DNA of 39,312 nucleotides from Ga0077536 sp943370145. GTDB lineage: Bacteria > Pseudomonadota > Gammaproteobacteria > Ga0077536. The stretch spans positions 1-39,312 of the forward strand of contig CALRPY020000040.1 in the NCBI GenBank assembly GCA_943370145.1, read 5' to 3'. Of this stretch, positions 8,616-17,562 are shown in pieces. How positions within the stretch are numbered: the stretch's first letter is position 1; the number at the start of each line of letters is the position of its first letter. The notes under the pieces are model-generated. The model did not search any database and was not told the origin of the DNA. It worked only from the letters and a program-made list of their open reading frames with translations. Both the position numbers and the translations under genes were made by a program.

Positions 8616-10727
8616 ATGGCGACCCTGGCCACAGTCAATTCCAGCCGCGCAATGCTGAACACCCTGCTCGGCAGCGGCATCGGCATCCCCATCGCGCTCG
8701 TCTCGCTGCTGGCGATGATGGTCCTGCCGTTGCCGCCGCTGCTGCTGGACGTGCTGTTCACGTTCAACATCTCGTTGTCGATCGTGATCCTGCTGGCCAG
8801 CATCTACAGCAAGCGGCCGCTCGACTTCGCGGCGTTCCCGACAGTGCTGCTGGTCGCGACGCTGCTGCGCCTCGCGCTCAACATCGCGTCGACCCGCGTG
8901 GTGCTGCTGCACGGCCACCAGGGGCCGGCCGCGGCGGGCGAGGTCATCCACGCGTTCGGCGATTTCGTGATCGGCGGCAACTACGCGGTCGGCTTCGTGG
9001 TGTTCGCGATCCTGGTGATCATCAACTTCGTGGTGATCACCAAGGGCGCCGGCCGTATCGCGGAGGTCAGCGCGCGTTTCACCCTTGACGCGATGCCCGG
9101 CAAGCAGATGGCGATCGACGCCGACCTGAACGCCGGGATCATCACGCAGGAGGAAGCGAAGGTGCGCCGGGCCGAAGTCGCGCAGGAGGCGGACTTCTAC
9201 GGCGCGATGGACGGTGCCGGCAAGTTCGTGAAAGGCGATGCGGTGGCCGGCATCCTGATCTGCGCGATCAACATCATCGGCGGCTTCGTGATCGGGGTCG
9301 TCCAGCACGACCTGTCGATGGCGGACTCCATGCGGGTATTCACGCTGCTGACGATTGGTGACGGCCTGGTGGCGCAGATCCCGGGCCTGCTGCTCGCCGT
9401 CGCCTCCGCGATCATCGTGACCCGCGTGTCGGCCGAGGCCGACATGGGGCAGCAGATCACCAGCCAGCTGCTGGACGACCCGAAGACACTCGGCATCACG
9501 GCCGGGGTGCTCGGCCTGATGGGGGTGATTCCGGGCATGCCGAACCTGGCATTCCTGACCATGGCGGCCGGCGCAGGCTACGGCGCCTGGCGTATCCACC
9601 AGCGCGGACAGCAGCGGGCCCTCGCGCCGGTCGAGGCGCCGCCACCGCCGCCGACGCCGGAGACCAAGGAACTGTCCTGGGACGACGTGCAGCCGATCGA
9701 CGCGCTGGGCCTGGAAGTCGGCTACAAGCTGATCCCGCTGGTCGACCGCGGGCAGAACGGCCAGCTGTTGAACCGGCTGCGAGGGGTCCGCAAGAAGCTG
9801 TCGCAGGAACTCGGTTTCCTGGTGCCGGCGGTCCACATTCGCGACAACCTCGATCTCGAGCCGTCGACCTATCGGATCTCGATCCACGGCGCGACCATCG
9901 GAGAGGCCAGCCTGCAGCCGAACAGGGAGCTCGCGATCAATCCCGGCCAGGTGCATGGCCAGCTGCGCGGCGTGACCGTCAAGGATCCGGTGTTCGGCCT
10001 CGACTCGGTCTGGATCGGGGAAGACCAGCGCGAGCAGGCGCAGGTCTTCGGCTATACCGTCGTCGACGCGAGCACCGTCGTCGCGACCCACCTCAGCCAG
10101 ATCATCCAGGACCACGCGCACGAACTGCTGGGCCACGACGAGGCGCAGAAGCTGCTGGACGGCCTCGCGAAGACGAGCCCCAAGCTCGTCGAGGACGTGG
10201 TGCCGAAAGTGGTGTCGCTCGGCACCCTCGTGCGCGTCATGCAGAACCTCCTGCGCGAGCACGTGCCGACCCGGGACGTACGGACGATCCTCGAAGTCCT
10301 GGCGGAGCGCGCCACCAAGAGTCAAGACCCCGTCACGCTGACGGCTGCGGTCCGCGAAGCCCTTGGCCGGGTCATCGTTCAGCAAATCAATGGTTTGGCT
10401 GAAGAGCTGCCGGTAATCACGCTCGATTACTCGTTGGAACAGATATTGCAGTCTTCCGTGGCGAGCGGTGCTGAGAGCGGGGTCGCCATCGAACCCAACC
10501 TCGCGAACCGCTTTGCCCAGTCGCTCCGCGAGGCGCATGACCGCCAGGAGCTGACGGGGCAGCCGTCGGTCCTGCTGGTACCGGGCAATCTGCGCGAATT
10601 CCTCGCGCGGTTCGTCCGCCACAGCGTGAAGGGGATGCACGTCATCAGCTTCAACGAGGTGCCCGACGACAAACAGATCCGGATCGTCGCCACCGTCGGC
10701 GACGGTGCGGGGAACGGCCGCCGCTGA
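8616..10727 (+). CDS. flhA: Flagellar export apparatus protein FlhA
   Basis: A 703-residue protein of normal length. The N-terminal half (to about residue 330) has eight membrane segments and the strongly conserved FHIPEP loop with TKGAGRIAEVSARFTLDAMP and MAIDADLNAG. The C-terminal cytoplasmic domain (about 350-700) docks chaperone-substrate complexes and forms the nonameric export ring. AGGA precedes the ATG. The 36-bp gap from flhB shows no obvious promoter, so flhA is likely in the fliL operon. Confidence 0.97.
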   Translation: MATLATVNSSRAMLNTLLGSGIGIPIALVSLLAMMVLPLPPLLLDVLFTFNISLSIVILLASIYSKRPLDFAAFPTVLLVATLLRLALNIASTRVVLLHGHQGPAAAGEVIHAFGDFVIGGNYAVGFVVFAILVIINFVVITKGAGRIAEVSARFTLDAMPGKQMAIDADLNAGIITQEEAKVRRAEVAQEADFYGAMDGAGKFVKGDAVAGILICAINIIGGFVIGVVQHDLSMADSMRVFTLLTIGDGLVAQIPGLLLAVASAIIVTRVSAEADMGQQITSQLLDDPKTLGITAGVLGLMGVIPGMPNLAFLTMAAGAGYGAWRIHQRGQQRALAPVEAPPPPPTPETKELSWDDVQPIDALGLEVGYKLIPLVDRGQNGQLLNRLRGVRKKLSQELGFLVPAVHIRDNLDLEPSTYRISIHGATIGEASLQPNRELAINPGQVHGQLRGVTVKDPVFGLDSVWIGEDQREQAQVFGYTVVDASTVVATHLSQIIQDHAHELLGHDEAQKLLDGLAKTSPKLVEDVVPKVVSLGTLVRVMQNLLREHVPTRDVRTILEVLAERATKSQDPVTLTAAVREALGRVIVQQINGLAEELPVITLDYSLEQILQSSVASGAESGVAIEPNLANRFAQSLREAHDRQELTGQPSVLLVPGNLREFLARFVRHSVKGMHVISFNEVPDDKQIRIVATVGDGAGNGRR

Positions 10728-10777
10728 GACAACGGCGCGCGGCGTAACCATCGAGGCGTTGAGCGAGGAAGATACGC

Positions 10778-12040
10778 ATGAAGGTGAGACGGTATTTCGC
10801 CGCCAATATGCGCAGTGCCCTGGAAATGGTTCGTCAGGAACAGGGCCCCGACGTGCTGATCCTGTCGAACCGCAAGGTCGACGGCGGCATCGAGCTGTTG
10901 ACGGCGAGCGGCGAGGCGGATGCCGAGCTCATCGAGAAGTTCACGCCCCCGCCGCGCGAACGCCCTGCGGCGGTCGCCCGCGACGAGGCCGCGCCGTCCC
11001 TGCCGCGCGAGGAGGACTCCGCGTTCACGCCCGCGGTCGCGCCGGCCACGCGCAGCGCGACGCCCCGCACCAAGGCGCCGGCGCCACGCGCCGACGGCGG
11101 CCACGGCGTGCTGTGGACCAACCAGGAAACGATCAACCAGATGCAGCGCGAGCTCGGCGCGCTGAAGAGCCTGCTCGAGAACCAGTTGTCCAGCCTTGCC
11201 TGGAACGATTTCTCGCAGCGCAGCCCGATCGGCGCGCGGCTGATGCGAGTGCTGGTGCAGCTGGGCGTCACGCCGCGGCTCGCCCGGGCGCTGGTTGCGG
11301 AGACCGGCCCGGCCACCGAATTCAATGAAGCCTGGCGGCAAGTCGTTGCCGTGCTCCGGCAACGCATCGCCTGCCTCGATGATCCGGTCCTGCGCCACGG
11401 CGGCCACTTCGCGCTGTGTGGCCCGACCGGCGTCGGCAAGACCACGCTCGCGAGCAAGCTGGCCGGCCGCTACGCCCTGGCGCGCGGCAACCACAGCGTC
11501 GCGCTGGTGTCGACCGACGACCAGCGCCTCGGCGCCCATCACCAGCTGAAGACCTTCGGCCGGCTCGTCGGCATCACGGTGCGCACCGTGCGCAGCTTCG
11601 AGGAGCTGCCCGAGCAGCTTGCCGAACTGCAGGATCGCGAACTGGTGCTGATCGATCTGCCGGGCTTCGCCCCGGGCGATCCCGGTTTCCGCCAGTCACT
11701 GGCGACCCTCCACGGGCTGCCGACCAGGGTCGAGACCTACCTCGTGATGTCCGCGAGCACCGATCACCTGTCGCTCGAACGCATCGTCGCCGCGGCCGCG
11801 GACCAGGCCCTCGCCGGCTGCTGCCTGACCAAGCTCGATGAAGCCGCGAGCCTCGGCCCGGCCGTGTCCGCCATCGTGGAATCCCGACTGCCGGTCGCCT
11901 ACCTGTCGGCTGGCCAGCAGGTGCCGGATGACGTGGCCGCCGCCACCCGCTCGGCGCTGCTCGAACAGTTCGTGGCGATGGGCAAGGCGAGCCCGACACC
12001 GGTCGACACGGCGTCCTTCGAACAGGCTTTCTCACTGTGA
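10778..12040 (+). CDS. flhF: Flagellar polar-localisation SRP-type GTPase FlhF
   Basis: A 420-residue protein with an N-terminal B domain (MKVRRYFAANMRSALEMVRQ), an Ala/Pro-rich linker (about 60-110), an N domain and the SRP-type G domain. The P-loop is GPTGVGKTT (about 216-224), followed by STDDQRLGAHHQL, the G3 motif DLPG (replacing the usual DTAG of FtsY/Ffh) and TKLDE. FlhF places the flagellum at the pole and stimulates assembly. Its TGA overlaps a possible GTG start for flhG, and GAGGAA lies 8 bases before its ATG. Confidence 0.95.
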   Translation: MKVRRYFAANMRSALEMVRQEQGPDVLILSNRKVDGGIELLTASGEADAELIEKFTPPPRERPAAVARDEAAPSLPREEDSAFTPAVAPATRSATPRTKAPAPRADGGHGVLWTNQETINQMQRELGALKSLLENQLSSLAWNDFSQRSPIGARLMRVLVQLGVTPRLARALVAETGPATEFNEAWRQVVAVLRQRIACLDDPVLRHGGHFALCGPTGVGKTTLASKLAGRYALARGNHSVALVSTDDQRLGAHHQLKTFGRLVGITVRTVRSFEELPEQLAELQDRELVLIDLPGFAPGDPGFRQSLATLHGLPTRVETYLVMSASTDHLSLERIVAAAADQALAGCCLTKLDEAASLGPAVSAIVESRLPVAYLSAGQQVPDDVAAATRSALLEQFVAMGKASPTPVDTASFEQAFSL

Positions 12041-12060
12041 ACCCCCACGGAACCAAGCAC

Positions 12061-12918
12061 ATGAATGCTCCCTCCGGGCGCCTGGCCCCGCGGCCGACCC
12101 GCGTCATCGCGGTGACGAGCGGCAAGGGCGGTGTCGGCAAATCGACGGTATCGATCAACCTCGGCACGGCCCTCGCCGCCAGCGGCGCGCGCGTGACCCT
12201 GCTCGACGCCGACCTCGGCCTTGCCAATCTCGATGTGCTGCTGGGCCTGACGCCCACGCGCACGCTGTCGGACGTCATCGAGGGCCGCTGCAGCCTCAGC
12301 GACATCGTGCTGGAAGGTCCCGCCGGGCTGCGCGTGGTGCCTGCGGCGTCCGGCGTGCAGCACATGGCCGAGCTCTCCGACGCCGAGCGGGTGGGACTGC
12401 TGCGCGCATTCAGCGAACTGGAAGGCACGATGGACGTGATGATCGTCGACACGGCCGCCGGCATCGCCGCCAATTCGCTGCAGTTCTGCGAGGCCTCGCA
12501 GGAGGTGATCGTCGTCGTCTGCAACGACCCGGCGTCGATCACCGACGCCTACGCGACGATCAAGGTCCTCAACCAGCGCTCGCGGCGCAGCCGCTTCCGC
12601 GTGCTGGTCAACATGGCGCAGAGCCAGGCCGAGGCGCGCGACCTCTACCTCCGCCTGTCCAAGGCGACCGATCGATTCCTGGACGTGGCGCTCGACTTCG
12701 TCGGCGCCATTCCCTACGACCGCAGCATCGCGCAGGCGGCTCGCCGCCGTGCGCCGGTGGTCACCGCGTTTCCGGCCAGCGCGGCCGGCATCGCATTCAA
12801 ACGATTGGCGGCAGCAGCCGACAAGTGGCCCGAGCCACGCGTTGCCAGCGGCCAGATCGAGTTTTTCCTGGAACGGATGATCCAAACCGAAGTGATGGGG
12901 AGGCATGCGCTGGCATGA
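12061..12918 (+). CDS. flhG: Flagellar number regulator FlhG (FleN), MinD/ParA-type ATPase
   Basis: A 285-residue deviant-Walker ATPase. SGKGGVGKST lies at residues 20-29, LLDADLGLANLDVLLG at about 49-64 and VDTAAGIAANS at about 134-144, with a C-terminal amphipathic helix (VASGQIEFFLERMIQ). FlhG limits the number of polar flagella, acting with FlhF and the sigma-54 activator FleQ. The ATG at 12061 is preferred. An in-frame GTG at 12037 overlapping the flhF stop would add 8 residues and suggests coupling. Its own stop overlaps fliA. Confidence 0.95.
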   Translation: MNAPSGRLAPRPTRVIAVTSGKGGVGKSTVSINLGTALAASGARVTLLDADLGLANLDVLLGLTPTRTLSDVIEGRCSLSDIVLEGPAGLRVVPAASGVQHMAELSDAERVGLLRAFSELEGTMDVMIVDTAAGIAANSLQFCEASQEVIVVVCNDPASITDAYATIKVLNQRSRRSRFRVLVNMAQSQAEARDLYLRLSKATDRFLDVALDFVGAIPYDRSIAQAARRRAPVVTAFPASAAGIAFKRLAAAADKWPEPRVASGQIEFFLERMIQTEVMGRHALA

Positions 12919-13655
12919 AAGAAGTTGCTAAATACAAGCAGGCCGCGCATTCAGGCCTGCATGAGCAGAATCAGGACGAGCTGGTCCGCAAGCACGCGGC
13001 GCTGGTCAAACGCATCGCCTACCACCTGATGAGCCGGTTGCCACCAACCGTGCAGATCGACGACCTGGTGCAATCCGGGATGATCGGCCTGCTGGAAGCG
13101 GCACGGAACTACGATGCCGCGCAGGGGGCGAGCTTCGAGACCTATGCCGGCATCCGCATCCGGGGGGCGATGCTCGACGAGATCCGCAAGGGCGACTGGG
13201 CGCCGCGCTCTCTGCACCGGAAGGTGCGCGAGATCAGCAAGGTGGTCGCCGAGATCGAGGCCGAGTGCGGGCGCGACGCGCGGGACGCGGAGGTCGCGGC
13301 CCGCCTGGGCATGGATCTCAACTCGTATCACCAGACCTTGCAGGACGCGAGCAGCCACAAGGTGTTCAGCTTCGAGGACCTGCCGAACAAGGACGACGTG
13401 CTGTCCGAGGGCCTCTGCGAGCGCATTCCGGAGCCGGCCGAGAACGTCGAGAAGGAGATGTTCAAGAAGGCGCTGGCGCAGGCCATCGCGTCCCTGCCGG
13501 AGCGCGAGCGGCTCGTGATGTCGCTCTACTACAAGGAAGAGTTGAACCTGCGCGAAACGGGCGAGGTCATGGGGGTCAGCGAGTCACGCGTGTGCCAGAT
13601 CCATTCGCAGGCGCTGATCAGGCTCAAGGCGCGCATGGCGGACTGGTACTCATGA
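12915..13655 (+). CDS. fliA: Flagellar sigma factor FliA (sigma-28)
   Basis: A 246-residue group-3 sigma factor with region 2 (LVQSGMIGLLEAARNYDAAQ, FETYAGIRIRGAMLDEIRKGDW), region 3 and region 4 with the helix-turn-helix LNLRETGEVMGVSESRVCQIHSQ. It directs late flagellar and chemotaxis promoters with a GCCGATAA -10 box; one such site lies at 14664-14690 before cheA. Activity is normally held by FlgM, which is not in this window. The ATG at 12915 overlaps the flhG stop by 4 bp. Confidence 0.96.
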   Translation: MKEVAKYKQAAHSGLHEQNQDELVRKHAALVKRIAYHLMSRLPPTVQIDDLVQSGMIGLLEAARNYDAAQGASFETYAGIRIRGAMLDEIRKGDWAPRSLHRKVREISKVVAEIEAECGRDARDAEVAARLGMDLNSYHQTLQDASSHKVFSFEDLPNKDDVLSEGLCERIPEPAENVEKEMFKKALAQAIASLPERERLVMSLYYKEELNLRETGEVMGVSESRVCQIHSQALIRLKARMADWYS

Positions 13656-13707
13656 GCCGCGCAAGCCCGACCGCGGCAGCGCACGGGAGGTGAGGGTGGA
13701 CCGGAAC

Positions 13708-14091
13708 ATGAAGATCCTGATCGTCGACGACTTCTCGACGATGCGCCGAATCATCAAGAACCTGCTGCACGATCTGGGCTACGACAACTCGCACGAGGCC
13801 GACGACGGCACCTCGGCGCTGCCCCTGCTGAAGGGCGGCAGTTTCGACTTCCTGATCACCGACTGGAACATGCCGGGCATGCAGGGCATCGACCTCCTGC
13901 GCGCGGTCCGCTCGGATCCGAAGCTGCAATCGCTGCCGGTGCTGCTCGTCACGGCCGAAGCACGCCGCGACCAGATCGTGATGGCGGCGGAGGCGGGTGT
14001 GAACGGTTACATCGTCAAGCCCTTCACCGCGCAGACGCTGAAGGAGAAGATTGACCGGGTCTTCGAACGAATCACGGCGCAGACTGCCTGA
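13708..14091 (+). CDS. cheY: Chemotaxis response regulator CheY
   Basis: A 127-residue single receiver domain. The acidic pair is D7-D8 (VDDFSTMRRIIKNLL), the phosphoacceptor is D52 (TDWNMPGM), a conserved Thr lies in VTAEA and Lys in VKPFT. CheA phosphorylates it, and it binds FliM to switch rotation. The ATG at 13708 was chosen over GTG 13690 because homologues begin directly at the first strand. Its usual phosphatase partner cheZ, immediately downstream, is a pseudogene. Confidence 0.95.
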   Translation: MKILIVDDFSTMRRIIKNLLHDLGYDNSHEADDGTSALPLLKGGSFDFLITDWNMPGMQGIDLLRAVRSDPKLQSLPVLLVTAEARRDQIVMAAEAGVNGYIVKPFTAQTLKEKIDRVFERITAQTA

Positions 14092-14121
14092 CGCCAGCCG
14101 GCGGGAAAGCGTGCCTGCTGC

Positions 14122-14589
14122 ATGGATGGAACCGAGCGACTGGCCCGTGCGCGCGAGCTCGTCGAAGCACTGGAACGCGGTGACGAGGCCGCGACCGAGC
14201 GGCTTTTGCACAGCCTCGACGCGCCGCGTTAGACGCGCCTGCTCAAGTCCGTCGGCGAACTGACGCGCGAGGTCCACGCGGCCTTGCTGGCGCGTTTCGC
14301 CGGCGAGGCGCGTGGGGCGGGCGAACGCCTGAAGCTCGGACTGACCGAGATCCTGATGGCGCAGGAATAACAGGACCTCACCGGCCAGGTCATACGCAAG
14401 ACCATCGAGATCGTGGCGCAGGTCGAGCAGAAACTCGTCTCCCTGCTCGTCGCGCAGCGTGACGAGCCCTGCGCGGCGGCGCCACGCCCCGCGCGCACGG
14501 AAGCACAGGGGCCGGCGATCCGCGCGGAAGCCGACGTCCTCGGTCGACAGCGCGACGTCGACGATCTGCTGGCCGAACTCGGTCTCTGA
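14122..14589 (+). pseudogene. cheZ: Decayed chemotaxis phosphatase gene cheZ
   Basis: One continuous reading frame of 156 codons contains two internal stops, TAG at 14230-14232 and TAA at 14368-14370, and ends with TGA at 14587-14589. The recognisable CheZ pieces are VGELTREVHAALL, TEILMAQ, the active-site stretch QDLTGQVI (which holds the Asp and Gln of the phosphatase site) and the C-terminal CheY-docking tail RDVDDLLAELGL. The second stop falls where family members have the Phe of AQDFQDLTGQ. About 60-100 residues between the first helix and the active site are missing relative to the 200-260-residue family. All pieces stay in one frame, so decay looks recent or constrained. Sequencing error is unlikely to explain two stops plus a deletion. 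Confidence 0.9.
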
Positions 14590-14663
14590 AGCACTCGTCG
14601 CGAGTGGGCGCCTGCGGCGCCCCGACGCCTGTCCGCATCGCACGCCAGACTGCCGCCCACCGC

Positions 14664-14690
14664 TCAGTATTTTTTGCACGCGGCCGATAA
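14664..14690 (+). promoter_or_regulatory. Sigma-28 (FliA) promoter for cheA
   Basis: GCCGATAA at 14683-14690 is a perfect FliA -10 box. Eleven bases upstream lies TCAGTATT (14664-14671), a partial match to the TAAAGTTT -35 element. Transcription would start near 14697, 66 bases before cheA. This gives cheA and the stator genes their own FliA-dependent start downstream of the dead cheZ. Confidence 0.75.
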
Positions 14691-14762
14691 GCAATCAATC
14701 AACAGCGCCATTTCCCGGTCGCGCGCGACGAGGTCGTCGCGTAGAGAGCAAGGCACTACACG

Positions 14763-16730
14763 ATGGACGATGAAATACTGCAGGACTTCCTCGTCGAAGC
14801 GCGGGAGATCCTGGAAAAGCTGGATTCGCAGCTGATTGCGCTGGAGGCCGCGCCGCACGAGCGCGAGCTGCTGAACGCGGTGTTTCGGGCCTTCCACACG
14901 CTGAAGGGCGGTGCCGGCTTCCTGAATCTCGAGGCCCTGGTCACGGTCGCGCACCGGGCCGAGGATGTATTCGATCGCCTGCGCAACGGCCGCGCGACGC
15001 TCGACGCGGCAATGATGGACGTCTTCCTGCAGGTGCTGGATACGCTGCGCGCGATGTTCGGCGCCTTGAATGTCGGCGAGCTGCCGCAGCCCGCGGCCCC
15101 CGCGCTGATGGAACGACTGCGGCGGCTGGCGGCGGGCGAAGCGCTTGTCGACGATTCAGCCGCCGGGCGCGCGGCGGGCGGATTCGACGACGTCGTGGCC
15201 GGCATTTTTGCGGAAGCCAGCCTCGCCGCGGGCGCGGGCGACGAAGCCCCGGCGCTGATTGGCGAGGACGAGTTCGAGGCCCTGCTCGATCGCCTGCGGT
15301 CAGGCCAGGCCGCGCCGGCGTCGGCCATGCCACCGGCCGGCGCGGCGCCACCGATGCCGGACACCGACGAGGAATTCGCGAAGCTGCTCGACAGCCTGCC
15401 GGGCGTGGACAGGTTCAAAGGGGACACGACGTGCGCCACCTTCCAGGCGACCTCGGCGTTCGGCGGCGACACGCCGCCGCGCGGACTTGTCACGACCACC
15501 GCATTCAGCGGCGAGACGACGGCCATGCTGCTGTCCGGCAACGGCCGCCGCGGTGACGGCGGCATGGCGGACAACACCATCCGCGTCGGTACCGACGTGC
15601 TGGACCGGATCATGAACATGGTCGGTGAACTCGTGCTGATCCGGAACCGGCTTTCAAACCTGCAGGCGTCCATCGGCAATCCGGAAGTGACCCAGGCCGT
15701 CGCAAGCCTCGACGTCGTGACCAGCGACCTGCAGATGGCGGCGATGAAGACCCGGATGCAGCCCATCCGGAAAGTGTTCGGCCGCTTTCCGCGCGTCGTG
15801 CGCGACCTCGCACGCAGCCTGCGCAAGGAAATCGAACTGGAGATGGCGGGGGAGGACACCGACCTCGACAAGACCCTCGTCGAGGCGCTGTCGGACCCGT
15901 TGGTGCACCTCGTGCGCAATGCCGTCGACCATGGCATCGAGACCCCGGAGGTGCGGGTGGCCGCCGGAAAATCGCGCCACGGGACGCTGCGCCTCGCCGC
16001 CGAACAGGACGGTGACCAGATCCTGCTGACCATCGAGGACGACGGGTACGGCATGAACGCCGACGTCCTGCGCGCAAAAGCCGTGGAGAAGGGTCTACTC
16101 GAGCCCGACGCCGCCCTGCGCCTCTCGCCGCGGGAGTGCTTCGAGCTGATCTTCCTGCCCGGTTTCTCGACCAGGAGCGAGATTTCCGACGTCTCCGGCC
16201 GGGGTGTCGGCATGGACGTCGTGAAGACCCGCATCACCCAGCTCAACGGATCGATCGAGATTGACTCCCGGGTGAACGTGGGGACGACCATCCGCATCAG
16301 GGTGCCACTCACGCTCGCGATCATGCCGACGCTGATGGTCGTGCTGGGCCAGCAGATCTTCGCGCTGCCGCTCGTCAACGTGAAGGAGATCATCGACTTC
16401 GAACGCAGCCAGGCACGTGACATCAACGGCAACAAGACCCTGCTCGTGCGCGGCAAGGCGCTGCCCCTGTTCTACCTGAGCCGGTGGCTGATCAGCGGCG
16501 TGCACGACCACGCGATCGACAATGGCCACGTCGTGATCGTGTCGGTCGGCAACCAGTCCATGGGGCTGCTCGTCGACGAGCTGATTGGCCAGGAAGAGGT
16601 CGTGATCAAGCCGCTCGGCGCCATGCTGCAGGGCACGCGCGGGCTCTCCGGCGCGACAATCACGGGCAACGGTCGCATCGCACTGATTCTCGACCTGCCC
16701 GAACTGGTCGACGCCTATGCGCGCCGCTGA
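14763..16730 (+). CDS. cheA: Chemotaxis histidine kinase CheA
   Basis: A 655-residue kinase. The N-terminal HPt domain has phosphoaccepting H45 in AFHTLKGGAGFL. A low-complexity linker (about 135-265) contains two acidic amphipathic motifs, DEFEALLDRL and DEEFAKLLDSL. Dimerisation (DRIMNMVGELVLIRNRL), HATPase (NAVDHGIE, DDGYGMN, GRGVGMDVVKTRI) and CheW-like (about 515-655) domains follow. It phosphorylates CheY and couples to receptors through CheW. A classical folded P2 domain is not evident. There is no fused receiver. cheB, usually next, is absent; motC follows after 91 bp. Confidence 0.95.
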   Translation: MDDEILQDFLVEAREILEKLDSQLIALEAAPHERELLNAVFRAFHTLKGGAGFLNLEALVTVAHRAEDVFDRLRNGRATLDAAMMDVFLQVLDTLRAMFGALNVGELPQPAAPALMERLRRLAAGEALVDDSAAGRAAGGFDDVVAGIFAEASLAAGAGDEAPALIGEDEFEALLDRLRSGQAAPASAMPPAGAAPPMPDTDEEFAKLLDSLPGVDRFKGDTTCATFQATSAFGGDTPPRGLVTTTAFSGETTAMLLSGNGRRGDGGMADNTIRVGTDVLDRIMNMVGELVLIRNRLSNLQASIGNPEVTQAVASLDVVTSDLQMAAMKTRMQPIRKVFGRFPRVVRDLARSLRKEIELEMAGEDTDLDKTLVEALSDPLVHLVRNAVDHGIETPEVRVAAGKSRHGTLRLAAEQDGDQILLTIEDDGYGMNADVLRAKAVEKGLLEPDAALRLSPRECFELIFLPGFSTRSEISDVSGRGVGMDVVKTRITQLNGSIEIDSRVNVGTTIRIRVPLTLAIMPTLMVVLGQQIFALPLVNVKEIIDFERSQARDINGNKTLLVRGKALPLFYLSRWLISGVHDHAIDNGHVVIVSVGNQSMGLLVDELIGQEEVVIKPLGAMLQGTRGLSGATITGNGRIALILDLPELVDAYARR

Positions 16731-16821
16731 ACGCGCGGGGTCGACGCCCGCCTGCGAACCCTGCGCGCGTGGCGTGTCGAGCGCCCACGCCGGCGCGTGC
16801 CGGGCCGGCGGAACCTGACGC

Positions 16822-17562
16822 ATGGACCTGCTGAGTATCCTGGGCCTGCTGATCGGCATCGCCGCGGTGGTGCTCGGGCAATATCTCGAGGGCGGCCACC
16901 TCGCGATGCTCGTCAACGGCCCCGCGCTGCTGATCGTCGTCGGCGGCTCACTGGGTGCGACGATGCTGCAGTCGCCGCTGCCGGTCTTCACGCGCGCCCT
17001 GCGCATGGGCAACTGGGTGCTGCGTCCGCCCTCGATCCCGCTGGAGGGGGCGATGAAGGACCTGATTCACTGGTGCCGCGTGGCTCGTCGCGATGGCCTG
17101 CTCGGCCTCGAGGCGCTGGTCGAGACGGTGCCGAGCCCCTTCGCCCGCAAGGCGCTGCAACTGCTGATCGACGGCAACGAGCCGGCGCTCATCCGCGAAA
17201 CCCTGCAGGTGGACAGTGCCGTGCGCGAGCAGCGCGATCTGCTCGCCGCGAAGGTCTACGACGGCCTCGGTGGCTATGCGCCGACGCTTGGCATCCTCGG
17301 CGCGGTCATCGGGCTCATCCAGGTCATGAACAACCTCAGCGATCCCTCGATGCTCGGCCAGGGCATCGGCGTCGCTTTCGTTGCGACGGTCTACGGCGTG
17401 GGTTTCGCCAACCTGGTGTTCCTCCCGATCGGCACCAAGCTGCGCGCGCTGGTCCGCGCCCAAACCCGTCTCGAGGAAATGATCACGATCGGCATCACCG
17501 CGATTGCCGACGGTGAGAATCCACGCGTCATCGAATCCAGGTTGCAGGGCCTCATCCGGTGA
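16822..17562 (+). CDS. motC: Flagellar stator protein MotC (MotA family)
   Basis: A 246-residue stator A-subunit with four membrane segments: two near the N-terminus (LLSILGLLIGIAAVVLGQYL and a second ending GGSLGATML) and two near the C-terminus (GGYAPTLGILGAVIGLIQVM and VAFVATVYGVGFANLVFLPI). The cytoplasmic loop lies between them. The position after cheA and the sequence style match the Pseudomonas MotC/PomA-like second stator. The stop overlaps the motD GTG by 4 bp. Confidence 0.93.
   Translation: MDLLSILGLLIGIAAVVLGQYLEGGHLAMLVNGPALLIVVGGSLGATMLQSPLPVFTRALRMGNWVLRPPSIPLEGAMKDLIHWCRVARRDGLLGLEALVETVPSPFARKALQLLIDGNEPALIRETLQVDSAVREQRDLLAAKVYDGLGGYAPTLGILGAVIGLIQVMNNLSDPSMLGQGIGVAFVATVYGVGFANLVFLPIGTKLRALVRAQTRLEEMITIGITAIADGENPRVIESRLQGLIR

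Noticed and set aside
7974..10751. A 925-codon minus-strand frame opposite flhA/flhB
   Set aside because: High-GC antisense shadow of two clearly conserved plus-strand genes; no recognisable domain.
14690..14954. Minus-strand frame over the cheA start
   Set aside because: Covers the sigma-28 promoter and the HPt coding region of cheA; no ribosome site or homology.
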